Assembly (NCBI RefSeq): GCF_032477075.1
Contig: NZ_JAWDXO010000017.1
Location: forward strand, 1-58,083
DNA from: Fusobacterium sp.
GTDB lineage: Bacteria > Fusobacteriota > Fusobacteriia > Fusobacteriales > Fusobacteriaceae
Reading direction: 5' to 3'
DNA length: 58,083 nucleotides
In this document: positions 43,532 through 51,929 of the stretch, piece after piece
Layout: every line of letters starts with the position of its first letter
Position numbering within the stretch: the stretch's first letter is position 1
Translations under genes and position numbers: made by a program
The notes under the pieces: generated by a model
The model's input: the letters and a program-made list of their open reading frames with translations, nothing else
Told to the model about the DNA's origin: nothing
Databases searched by the model: none

Positions 43532-44134
43532 TTAACTCAAATTGAATATTGCTACAACAGCTGGCACTAGAATAGGAACAATTATTGTTATGACAAGGCC
43601 TGAATAAAAAGCTATTATAGATATGTCAGGAGGATTACTTCTGTTTATAACAGGAAGTACAGAATCCATTGCAGTAGCTCCAGCAGATGATACTGATTGA
43701 AATGATCCAATTTTAGCAGCTATGAATGGTATTGTAAATATTGCTAAAAGCTCTCTGAATACATTTGAAAGAAAGGCAGTTCCACCTAATTGAGCATTTA
43801 TTTTAGAAAGTTCTATAGCGGAAAATGAATACCATCCCATACCAGAACTTACAGCTATTCCTTCTCCTAAAGAAAGAGTAGTAATGAAAGAAGCGAGAAC
43901 TCCTCCAAGTAAAGAACCAATTATTGTAATAAAAGGCAGTAACAGGACTTTTTTATTTAAAGTTTTCAACTGCTCAAATACACTTTGATTTTTTCCTATA
44001 TCTATTCCAACAAAAAATAAAAGAAGACATAATCCAAACTTAATAAGGTTATCAGCATGAGCTAGTACAAGGGAACTTTTACAGAAAAATCCAAGAAGAC
44101 CTCCTATAATAACAGATAAAGCTATTCCAAGCAT
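43532..44134 (-). CDS. LysO-family lysine exporter, C-terminal part (separate gene)
   Basis: A 200-residue membrane protein with about six helices matching the C-terminal two-thirds of E. coli LysO (YbjE, DUF340): FGLCLLLFFVGIDIGKN, the GEGIAVSSGMGWYSFSAIELSKIN loop and FLSNVFRELLAIFTIPFIAAKIG. LysO exports L-lysine and toxic analogues and is usually one chain of about 300 residues. Here the N-terminal third is the preceding gene, the two sharing one base (TAATG). The fixed stoichiometry suggests that the two chains assemble into one transporter. Confidence 0.87.
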   Translation of the reverse strand: MLGIALSVIIGGLLGFFCKSSLVLAHADNLIKFGLCLLLFFVGIDIGKNQSVFEQLKTLNKKVLLLPFITIIGSLLGGVLASFITTLSLGEGIAVSSGMGWYSFSAIELSKINAQLGGTAFLSNVFRELLAIFTIPFIAAKIGSFQSVSSAGATAMDSVLPVINRSNPPDISIIAFYSGLVITIIVPILVPAVVAIFNLS

Positions 44135-44409
44135 TACTTATCTCCTCCTTTGTAAAAAATATGAGTCAGAAGTATACTGCCCAATACTGCACATGCAGCC
44201 ACAATAATAGACTCCAATCCTAATATATGAAAGTTGGCAATAATTTTATCATCTGAACCAATTTTATAACCCATTACTCCAAGCAGGAAAAATAAAGATA
44301 AAGTTTGAAGAAGTCCAACTTTCCTGTCAATAATCTTAGGAATCCATCCTTTTTTAGTTATAAAATAACCAACAGAGATTATGAGAATATACAATATGAT
44401 GTCATGCAT
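44134..44409 (-). CDS. LysO-family lysine exporter, N-terminal part (separate gene)
   Basis: A 91-residue protein with three hydrophobic helices (LYILIISVGYFI, LLQTLSLFFLLGVMGYKIG, LESIIVAACAVLGSILLTHIFY). The GYKIG and the charged G-D-D-K segment resemble the N-terminus of LysO, where acidic and charged residues are needed for transport. It ends in TAATG shared with the larger part. AAGGGGG precedes ATG 44409, and galM ends 15 bases upstream, so all three genes are transcribed together. Confidence 0.83.
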   Translation of the reverse strand: MHDIILYILIISVGYFITKKGWIPKIIDRKVGLLQTLSLFFLLGVMGYKIGSDDKIIANFHILGLESIIVAACAVLGSILLTHIFYKGGDK

Positions 44410-44424
44410 AAAATTCCCCCTTTA

Positions 44425-45477
44425 TTAATTTTTATTTATTAAAAATTTAAAAATAGTTTTTTGGATATAAGGATCTGTTGGTGAATATATCTTGCTTTTT
44501 TCTGGAAGAAAATTTAAAATATCAGGATAATCCTGAGTTTCAAAACAGATACCCATATGTTTTTTGCAATCTGAACCATTTGAAAGTTTTCCTACTTCAT
44601 GCAGATAATTTCCACTGTATATAACAACTGCTGGCTGATCAGTAAAGACTTTTAATATTCTTCCAGAAACATCATCTTTAAGTTCAGCTGCAGGAATCTT
44701 TTTATTTTGATTTAAAATAAAAGGATGATCCAGTCCATTATTTACAATCTTGATTTGAACATCATCAGAATCAAGGGAAGTTTGAAGCAGAGAAAACTCA
44801 TGGAAATCAAAAGGAGTTCCTTTTACTTCAGATATTTTTACTGGGAGAGTAGCTTCATCTACAGCAATAAAAGCATCTGAGTTAAGTTTTAGATATTCAT
44901 CAGATATATCTCTTTTAAAATCTCCACTCAGATTAAAATATGAATGATTAGTAAGATTCATATATGTTTCTCTATCTGTAGTTCCATAATATTCAATAGA
45001 TAGTTCATTATTTTTTAATATATATTTTACAGCAACAGAAATATTTCCTGGAAATCCTTCTTCTAAATGACAACTGTTAAGTGTAAGTTCCAGACCAACA
45101 AAGTCATCTCCTTTTATCTCTTTAGAAGCCCATATTTTGTGACTGAAATTATTTATTCCCCCATGGATATTATTTTTTCCATTGTTAGCATTAAGCTTAT
45201 ATGCAGTATTCCCTATTTTTAGCTCAGCATTGGATATTCTTCCAGCATTTCTTCCCACTACAGCTCCAAAATAAGGAGATCTTTCTTCATAATCAGTTAT
45301 ATTATTTAAATTTAAGACTATATTTTCAATCTTTCCATTTTTATCTGGAAAAGAAATTTTCCTTATAATTCCTCCATAATTAAGAATTTCAACTTCTAAA
45401 AAATCATTTTTAAGAGTATATAATTTCACTGTTTCATCAAATTTTGTTTTGCCCCAATTTCTAACTGTTAATTCCAT
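44425..45477 (-). CDS. galM: Aldose 1-epimerase (mutarotase)
   Basis: A 350-residue enzyme that interconverts alpha and beta anomers of galactose or glucose. Recognisable are EVEILNYGGIIRKISFPDKNG, the catalytic His block FGAVVGRNAGRI then NIHGGINNFSHKIW, MNLTNHSYFNLSGD (second catalytic His), DHPFIL and CFETQDYPD with the catalytic Glu. Full length. GAGGTG precedes ATG 45477. It is the first gene of a minus-strand unit with the split lysO, with no galactose genes nearby. Confidence 0.92.
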   Translation of the reverse strand: MELTVRNWGKTKFDETVKLYTLKNDFLEVEILNYGGIIRKISFPDKNGKIENIVLNLNNITDYEERSPYFGAVVGRNAGRISNAELKIGNTAYKLNANNGKNNIHGGINNFSHKIWASKEIKGDDFVGLELTLNSCHLEEGFPGNISVAVKYILKNNELSIEYYGTTDRETYMNLTNHSYFNLSGDFKRDISDEYLKLNSDAFIAVDEATLPVKISEVKGTPFDFHEFSLLQTSLDSDDVQIKIVNNGLDHPFILNQNKKIPAAELKDDVSGRILKVFTDQPAVVIYSGNYLHEVGKLSNGSDCKKHMGICFETQDYPDILNFLPEKSKIYSPTDPYIQKTIFKFLINKN

Positions 45478-45671
45478 TTGTTCTCACCTCTGAGCATTAT
45501 TCTAACATAAAATAACAATAAAAGATAGAGATAAAAAGTAAAAGTAAAGGATTTTAGAAATAATACAGTAAATAAAATAAATCGTATACATATAAATATA
45601 ATATTTTTATTATTGAAAAAATGTGGTATATATAAAAGACAAGGGAAAAATATTATACGGAGGGAGATTTA

Positions 45672-47198
45672 ATGAAGAAAAAAATTTTAATATTACTATC
45701 TTGTTTATTATCTTTTTTATTGGTTAGTTGTGGGGGAAGTAAGACAGCTGAAAAACCAGCGTCTGCACCAAAGGATACATTAGTATTTGCCCAAATATCT
45801 GAATGTAAAACTTTAGATCCACAAGATACAACAGAACAATATTCTCAAAGGATAATAAATGTACTTTATGACAGACTTGTAGAAGTGGATGAAATGACAG
45901 GAGAAATAGTACCTGGACTGGCAAAAAGCTGGGAAAGAATAGATGAGAATACTCTTTTGTTTCATCTTAATGAAAATGTAAAATTTCATAATGGAGAAAA
46001 ACTTACAGCAAATGATGTTAAGTTTACTATTGAAAGAGCTAAAAGTTTACCAAAAGTAGCTCACTTATACAAATTAATAAGCAATATAGAAGTTGTAGAT
46101 GATAATACAGTAAAAGTTATAACAAGTGAGCCTTTTGCTCCATTGTTAGCTCATTTAAGCCATAAAACTGCTTCAATAATAAGTGAAAAATATTATACTG
46201 AAAAAGGGAATAAATATTTTGAAAATCCTGTAGGAACTGGTCCTTATAAATATAAAGACTGGAAAATAGGAGATAGAATAACTTTAGAAGCATTTTCTGA
46301 ATACTTCAAAGGAGAACCAGCAATAAAATATATAGTTATAAGAGCAGTTCCAGAAGAAAACAGCAGAGTTATTGGACTTGAAACTGGTGAGATTGATATG
46401 ACTGCTGACCTAGGTGCAGAATCAAGAAAAATAGTTTTAGATAATAAAGATAAAATAAATTATCTTGAATCAAGTGGAATATCTGTAAATTATGTAGGAA
46501 TAAATACAGATAAAGGTGTTTTAAAAGATAGAGATGTAAGAAGAGCAATAGCAATGGCAATAAATAGAGATGATATTATTAATAGTATCATGATGGGAAC
46601 AGTAGATAAAGCTAATAGTTTTATAGCTCCAGGAACATTCGGATACAGCCCAGAATCAAAAGTTTTAGAATATAATCCAGAAGAAGCTAAAAGAATAATT
46701 CAGGAAAAAGGATTAACAGGAACTAAATTAAGTCTTGGAGTAAGTAACAGCCCTGTAAGAATGCAGATGTGTGAAATAATTCAGGCTCAATTAAAAGAAG
46801 TAGGAATAGAAGTGTCTATAGAATCTTTAGAATGGGGAGCTTTCTTAGCTGCAACAGGTAGAGGAGATCTAGATATGTTTACACTTGGATGGGGACCATC
46901 TACATATGATGGAGACTATGGATTCTATCCTAATTTTCATAGTTCACAATTAGGTGGAGCTGGAAACAGATCACAATATGTAAATCCAGAAATGGATAAA
47001 TTATTGGATGAGGCTAAAAAAGAAGTAGATCAAAATAAGAGAAAAGAATTATACAAGCAGGTTGCAGAAATAGTTTATGATGATGTGCCAGTTATTCCTA
47101 TGTACTATTCTAACAATACAGTAGCTGCTGTAAAGGGAATAGAAGGAGTAAAAGCAACAAGCTATATCAATTTTGATGAATTAAGTTTTAAAAAATAA
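45672..47198 (+). CDS. ABC transporter substrate-binding lipoprotein, peptide/glutathione type (family 5)
   Basis: A 508-residue extracytoplasmic lipoprotein with lipobox LLVSC (Cys20). The family 5 signature is clear: LVEVDEMTGEIVPGLAKSWE, FHLNENVKFHNGEKLTANDVKFTIERAK and NPVGTGPYKYKDWKIGD. Such proteins bind di- or oligopeptides, nickel chelates or glutathione. No permease or ATPase genes follow; the protein may serve a transporter encoded elsewhere. An M42 aminopeptidase begins 31 bases downstream, supporting peptide capture and hydrolysis. CGGAGGG precedes ATG 45672. Confidence 0.92.
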   Translation: MKKKILILLSCLLSFLLVSCGGSKTAEKPASAPKDTLVFAQISECKTLDPQDTTEQYSQRIINVLYDRLVEVDEMTGEIVPGLAKSWERIDENTLLFHLNENVKFHNGEKLTANDVKFTIERAKSLPKVAHLYKLISNIEVVDDNTVKVITSEPFAPLLAHLSHKTASIISEKYYTEKGNKYFENPVGTGPYKYKDWKIGDRITLEAFSEYFKGEPAIKYIVIRAVPEENSRVIGLETGEIDMTADLGAESRKIVLDNKDKINYLESSGISVNYVGINTDKGVLKDRDVRRAIAMAINRDDIINSIMMGTVDKANSFIAPGTFGYSPESKVLEYNPEEAKRIIQEKGLTGTKLSLGVSNSPVRMQMCEIIQAQLKEVGIEVSIESLEWGAFLAATGRGDLDMFTLGWGPSTYDGDYGFYPNFHSSQLGGAGNRSQYVNPEMDKLLDEAKKEVDQNKRKELYKQVAEIVYDDVPVIPMYYSNNTVAAVKGIEGVKATSYINFDELSFKK

Positions 47199-47229
47199 AT
47201 CAGCAGAGTAAAGATGGAGGCATAATCAA

Positions 47230-48300
47230 ATGAAAGAACTTATTAATATGATTGAGGAACTGACAAATACTTTTGGAGCTCCTGGATTTGAAGATGAGGT
47301 CATAGAAAAAATAAAAAAAGAGGTAAATTTTCTAAGCTCAGAAAGAGATTCAATAAATAATCTATTTATGGGACTCAAAGAAAGAGATTTAAATATACCA
47401 ACAGTAGCATTAGATTGTCACACTGATGAAGTAGGATTTATAGTGGAAAATATCAATAGAAATGGTTCTATAAGTTTTCTTACTTTAGGTGGATGGTATA
47501 TAGGGAATATTCCCGCCAGTGCTGTTGTTATTAAAAACAATAAGGGAGAATATATCAGAGGAGTAGTTACATCTAAACCCCCTCACTTTATGACTGAAGA
47601 AGAGAAAAGCAGACTTCCAAAAATGTCGGAACTTACTATTGATATAGGAACAAGCAGTTATGAAGAAACTGTTGAACTCTATGGAATAGAAGTGGGAAAT
47701 TCAATTGTTCCAGATGTAAGTTTTGTATATGATGAAAAAATAGGTATAATGAGAGCAAAAGCTTTTGATAACAGACTTGGATGTGCAGCTTCAATTGAAG
47801 TATTGAAAGCTGTTAAGAATAGTGGAATAAAAAATGTCAATGTAGTAGGAGCATTTGCATCACAGGAAGAAGTTGGACTGAGAGGAGCACAGGTAGCTGC
47901 TTACAGAGTAAAACCTGATTTTGCAATAGTATTTGAAGGATCACCTGCTGATGATAGTTTTAAAGAGGGAACAGCTTCTCATGGAGCATTAAAAAAAGGT
48001 GTTCAGCTGAGAGTTGTAGATGGAGCTATGATATCTAATCCAAGAGTATTAAAGTTTGCAAGAGATATAGCTGATAAAAAGGGAATAAAATACCAAATAA
48101 TAGCAAGAGAAAAAGGGTCAACTAATGGAGGAAAGTATCATATTTCTGAAACTGGTATTCCTGTACTTGTGCTGGGAATTCCTACAAGATATATTCATAC
48201 TCATTATTCATATGCCTCAATAGATGATTTAACAGCAGCTATATCATTAGCTGTAGAAGTAATAAAAGAACTGAATAAAGATGTAATAAAATCATTTTAA
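47230..48300 (+). CDS. M42-family metallo-aminopeptidase
   Basis: A 356-residue di-metal aminopeptidase (glutamyl aminopeptidase/FrvX-like). Metal ligands appear in LDCHTDEVGFIVENI, RAKAFDNRLGCAAS, ASQEEVGLRGAQVAAY, VFEGSPADD and RYIHTHYSYASIDD, and the general-base Glu pair is in QEEVG. Members form tetrahedral dodecamers that trim peptides in the cytoplasm. GGAGG lies 9 bases before ATG 47230. It probably works on peptides delivered via the binding protein encoded just upstream. Confidence 0.93.
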   Translation: MKELINMIEELTNTFGAPGFEDEVIEKIKKEVNFLSSERDSINNLFMGLKERDLNIPTVALDCHTDEVGFIVENINRNGSISFLTLGGWYIGNIPASAVVIKNNKGEYIRGVVTSKPPHFMTEEEKSRLPKMSELTIDIGTSSYEETVELYGIEVGNSIVPDVSFVYDEKIGIMRAKAFDNRLGCAASIEVLKAVKNSGIKNVNVVGAFASQEEVGLRGAQVAAYRVKPDFAIVFEGSPADDSFKEGTASHGALKKGVQLRVVDGAMISNPRVLKFARDIADKKGIKYQIIAREKGSTNGGKYHISETGIPVLVLGIPTRYIHTHYSYASIDDLTAAISLAVEVIKELNKDVIKSF

Positions 48301-48305
48301 AAAAA

Positions 48306-48344
48306 TCACCCATGAGATAAATTTATCTTGTGGGTGACTTTTTA
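48306..48344 (+). terminator. Terminator after the M42 peptidase (copy 1 of a repeated hairpin)
   Basis: Two 16-base arms (48306-48321 and 48322-48337) pair with a few wobble positions, then T-rich sequence. An almost identical hairpin with compensatory changes occurs at 57709-57740. Confidence 0.85.
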
Positions 48345-48443
48345 TTTAACTAATCAGCTTCAAATAAATATTTTTCCATTAAAATGATCCCAAAATATCA
48401 GATATTATATAATATCTAGGATTAAAAAATTTTTAATTAAAAT

Positions 48444-48911
48444 TTAAGATTCCCAAAATGGATCAACTTCAGTCTCTCCATAATAATATCCCCCATAAAT
48501 AGTTACTGACATATTTTTATCAATCTTAGGCATAGCATCTCCAATCCAATGATATACTTCTCCATCTAATGAAAGATACCCCTCTGGATGATTTCCAAAA
48601 CATATATGTTTTAATAGTTCCATACATTCATTAAAATTTTCACTTTTTGCTATGTAAAAAACATTTTCATCTTCTTTACTGTTCAACTCACTTCCATCTC
48701 CAGTGGCAAATGCAAAAAGTTTCTCATCAACATCAGCAATGATAATCATTTCATTCAACTCGTCATCTTCATCCTGCATTTCTTTAAATTTTTTCAAAGC
48801 AAGCTTTATATGCTTTGTAAGTTCAGGAACTAAATGCTTATTTCCTACTTCAAAAAAAAGTTTTCCTAATTCATTAATTGATTTTTCACCATATTTTTCC
48901 ATAATCTCCAT
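48444..48911 (-). CDS. Hypothetical acidic cytoplasmic protein
   Basis: A 155-residue soluble, acidic protein with no family I recognise. The N-terminal half is helical (YGEKSINELGKLFFEVGNKHL, HIKLALKKFKEMQDEDDE). The second half has strand-like segments and aromatic-rich stretches (YGGYYYGETEVDPFWES at the end). GGAGG lies 6 bases before ATG 48911. It lies last in a minus-strand block with three other unrecognised genes. The composition is reminiscent of immunity or SMI1-like proteins, but this is only an impression. Confidence 0.65.
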   Translation of the reverse strand: MEIMEKYGEKSINELGKLFFEVGNKHLVPELTKHIKLALKKFKEMQDEDDELNEMIIIADVDEKLFAFATGDGSELNSKEDENVFYIAKSENFNECMELLKHICFGNHPEGYLSLDGEVYHWIGDAMPKIDKNMSVTIYGGYYYGETEVDPFWES

Positions 48912-49032
48912 ATCATACCTCCATAAATAAATTTTGTAAACTATAAATATAGTAACATTTTTTTATAAAACATTTATTCTGACAATTATGATTTTAATTA
49001 AATATAAAAAATTTTACTTTTATAAATTTTTT

Positions 49033-49152
49033 TTACATATCATAATCTTTTTTGTCATCATCATATTTATACTGTTTATAAATAAAAAATATACCTATAA
49101 CTAAAATAATAAAAACAGTTGCAGAGGATAAAACTATTAAAAGTGTTTTCAC
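49033..49152 (-). CDS. 39-residue single-pass membrane peptide
   Basis: A short frame starting at GTG 49152 with a strong AAGGAGGT site 5-6 bases upstream. The product is MKTLLIVLSSATVFIILVIG followed by IFFIYKQYKYDDDKKDYDM: one hydrophobic helix, then a charged Lys/Asp-rich tail. The coding potential rests on the ribosome-binding site, the neat signal-anchor layout and the position 31 bases after the 205-residue membrane gene. Function unknown; it could be a subunit or modulator of the neighbouring membrane protein. Confidence 0.6.
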   Translation of the reverse strand: MKTLLIVLSSATVFIILVIGIFFIYKQYKYDDDKKDYDM

Positions 49153-49183
49153 AAATACCTCCTTATAAATAACTAACTTTCAA

Positions 49184-49801
49184 TTAATTATATCTAGTTG
49201 AATCTTTATATATTTCTCTTTGCTTTTTGTATTCTTTTGAAAGAAATCCTTTGGTTACTTTAATTTGAGGATTATTAATAAGTATTTTTTTTAAGAGAGT
49301 TTGAAACAAAGAAATTTTATTAGGCTCTAACATCACTTTTACCTTTTTACCATCATTTTTATAAAAATATATCATTAAAGCATTTTTATATTTTCGAAAT
49401 ACTTCATGTGTATGTATCCATATTACTAAATTGGTATTTAATTTTTCAAGTGAGAATCCCCTGTTTATTATAAGAAGATTCTCACGAAGCAATAAAGGAA
49501 GCGAATAAACAGCAAAATTAAGAGAAAGATTTTCTTTTTCTTCAGCAGTAAGAAGAGATTCAAAAATATCTTGATTTTTCCATATAGCTTTCCATGCAAA
49601 AAACCATACAAGACAGGCAAGAAAAACTACTATTGTAATAATAATAACAGCAAGAATTGCATCTTCTCGTCTTGATGGACCAACAAGTTCTACAGGGAAT
49701 CTAGTAGCTTCTTTATAGAAAAGAACAGCAAAGATTATTTCTATACCTAGAAAGATTCCCCATACTAGAAATAAAGACAAGTATTTTATCATATTTTTCA
49801 T
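49184..49801 (-). CDS. Hypothetical two-helix membrane protein
   Basis: A 205-residue protein with two membrane helices (about residues 6-28 and 47-70) and a cytoplasmic domain of about 130 residues. The soluble part has alternating strand-like segments (NLVIWIHTHEVFRKYKNALMIYFYKNDGKKVKVML) and a closing helix, similar in outline to small bacterial PH-like membrane proteins. No catalytic motif is visible. AAAGGGG precedes ATG 49801, and the gene follows the 569-residue gene after 24 bases, so the two are likely co-transcribed. I cannot name a family. Confidence 0.65.
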   Translation of the reverse strand: MKNMIKYLSLFLVWGIFLGIEIIFAVLFYKEATRFPVELVGPSRREDAILAVIIITIVVFLACLVWFFAWKAIWKNQDIFESLLTAEEKENLSLNFAVYSLPLLLRENLLIINRGFSLEKLNTNLVIWIHTHEVFRKYKNALMIYFYKNDGKKVKVMLEPNKISLFQTLLKKILINNPQIKVTKGFLSKEYKKQREIYKDSTRYN

Positions 49802-49825
49802 AAAATTTTTCCCCTTTATAGTTTT

Positions 49826-51535
49826 CTATTCTTCTTCATTATCCTCAGATAAAGTTAGAATTTTTTGAAGATATTGTTGATTCACTTTACTGGCTTCATC
49901 TATAGCTTCTTTTAACTCATCTTCACCACCCCATATGCTTTCTATAATTTCATATATAGAATAACTGCTGATTTCACTATTTTCCAGTTCTTCTACAAAT
50001 TTACTTAAAATATCAGGATTATTTAATCCATCAAAATTACTTCCCTTATAACCATGATTATTTGAATTAATTAAACAAGCAATAACTACAGGAATATTCT
50101 CAGAAGTTATGCCGAATTTATCTATATACTCTCCTACAAACCAGCTTGGACTAATAGAGTGTTCAGAATCATTTTGTTCCATAAATTCCTGTACTATATC
50201 ACCATTTGAAATGTCAGCCAGCCCCAGAGCAAATACAGCATATCCTCCAACTGGAACAGCTTCCTCACTGTCTGCATCACTATAATAATCATATGAATCC
50301 ATTATAGTATGCACATATTCTTTCATCAATGGGTAAAGTGCTGGATACTTGGCACAGTTATTCCAGAATATATTTGCTTTTGTCTTTTTTAAGTCAGGAA
50401 TAGGAAGAAATTCTTTTATTTTAGAATTAAATTTTATGCTGTATTCATTAGGGAATCCAGCTTTAATTAGACGAATAATAAATTCAATCATAGCTTTATA
50501 TGCTTCTTCACACTCTTCTTTTATTTTCAAATCTATTACTTTATCAATGTCATTTCCTAGGCAAGTTACATATTTATCTTTATATTGTACAGTATCAGCT
50601 GGAATCTGCCCTGTTCCAAATTTTAATATATTTTTAGCCTCTTTATAGCCCAGTTCACCAGCTTTTTTCAGATAATCTCGCCCATATTGTTTTTCATATT
50701 TATCAGTTCCATGTATCAGCATCATCATAGATAACCAGCAGGCAAGAGCCAGTTCTTCATCATTAGGAGTATGATTTTCATTTACCTGAGTAAGTATGGC
50801 AGCTCCATTGGCAAAACCATAAATTAGATCAGTCATAGTACTGCTGAATCTAGCTTTTTTGGCTTGTTCAACAAGAGCAGTAAAAAACTCTTTAAGATAG
50901 TCTTTGCCAAATTCTTCAAGAAAATCTTGTACAGCCACAGAGCATATTGGAACTAGAGAATTATCTATTTCAGTGATATCAGCAGTTTTATATTCTTCAT
51001 TTTTTATAAAGTTATATATTAATTCCTTACGTTTATTTAGACGTTTTTCATCTCTAGCTGTTATTCTGGCTTGTTCCCATACCTGTCCCTGCATATGTGG
51101 AGCATCTGTAGGAAGAGGGTCACGAGAAACACTTAATGTCACAGTGATTCCAAAGGTAGCATTGTACAATCCTCCATAAGATTCATTATCTACTTTATTT
51201 TGCAGCCACTTCTGTATTGTAGGAACTATATCATTTTTAAATATTTCACTTGTCAAAAATTTTAAATCTATATCAGTTTGCTCTTTCATTCTGTGATGGG
51301 ATACATGAATTCCATTAAATTCAAAAAAACATGTAATTTCATTACTTTCTTGAGTATTGTATTCAGGCTGAGCTTTATAATGATACCAAGAAAAATGAAT
51401 TCCTTTAGACCAGCCGGGCATAAATTTATCCTTTGGTAATGTTTCTTTTTTCTCAATTGCTTCTCTGATTTCTTTTTCATGAAGTTCAAAGATTTCAATC
51501 ATTTTGTCTGTTACTGCTTTTACCTTACCTTCCAT
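49826..51535 (-). CDS. Large hypothetical cytoplasmic protein
   Basis: A 569-residue soluble acidic protein I do not recognise. It has no signal peptide or membrane helix. The first 190 residues are mixed alpha/beta with a run of aromatic residues (GIHFSWYHYKAQPEYN); residues 190-330 are helical (DYLKEFFTALVEQAKKARF, DYLKKAGELGYKEAKNILKFGTG is Sel1-repeat-like); the C-terminal half is helical and acidic. The first in-frame start is TTG 51550 without a binding site; ATG 51535 has GGAG 9 bases upstream and is chosen. It heads a minus-strand accessory block. Confidence 0.7.
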   Translation of the reverse strand: MEGKVKAVTDKMIEIFELHEKEIREAIEKKETLPKDKFMPGWSKGIHFSWYHYKAQPEYNTQESNEITCFFEFNGIHVSHHRMKEQTDIDLKFLTSEIFKNDIVPTIQKWLQNKVDNESYGGLYNATFGITVTLSVSRDPLPTDAPHMQGQVWEQARITARDEKRLNKRKELIYNFIKNEEYKTADITEIDNSLVPICSVAVQDFLEEFGKDYLKEFFTALVEQAKKARFSSTMTDLIYGFANGAAILTQVNENHTPNDEELALACWLSMMMLIHGTDKYEKQYGRDYLKKAGELGYKEAKNILKFGTGQIPADTVQYKDKYVTCLGNDIDKVIDLKIKEECEEAYKAMIEFIIRLIKAGFPNEYSIKFNSKIKEFLPIPDLKKTKANIFWNNCAKYPALYPLMKEYVHTIMDSYDYYSDADSEEAVPVGGYAVFALGLADISNGDIVQEFMEQNDSEHSISPSWFVGEYIDKFGITSENIPVVIACLINSNNHGYKGSNFDGLNNPDILSKFVEELENSEISSYSIYEIIESIWGGEDELKEAIDEASKVNQQYLQKILTLSEDNEEE

Positions 51536-51929
51536 TTGATCACTCTCCAATATTTTTTCTTCCCAAAGATGTATAGTGTATAATTGGGGATATACTACTA
51601 CCTTTTATCATAATCTGTGATTGCATACAAGAAAGCTAAATGTTCAATTACGCGCTTTGTAGTTGCCAAAATCAACATAAAATTAGGAAGAAAGATAATT
51701 TTAATTCTTTTATAATTTTTTTTTATTTATTAAACAAAGTTAAAATGATTTATAATAAAAAATGCTATATAGAGATAGTACTTTATAAATAAATTTTTTT
51801 TATGTTTTATTTTTGAAAAATAAATTTGAAAATTTATCAATAATTTTTACAATAAAACAATAAATAAAACACTATATAATACTATCATATTATATTATTG
51901 TGCTATCATAAAATGTGGAGGTTTAGAAA
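51536..51929. other. Divergent intergenic region, no gene
   Basis: About 390 bases between the large hypothetical gene (minus) and the NhaC gene (plus). It is very AT-rich. TATAAT at 51875-51880 is a likely -10 for the antiporter without a clear -35, and CTATCATA is repeated on either side of 51890. No hairpin terminator, RNA gene or credible open frame is seen. Confidence 0.6.

Noticed and set aside
45672..48300. Complete peptide ABC transporter operon
   Set aside because: Only the binding protein is present; the following gene is an aminopeptidase, and no permease or ATPase gene is nearby.
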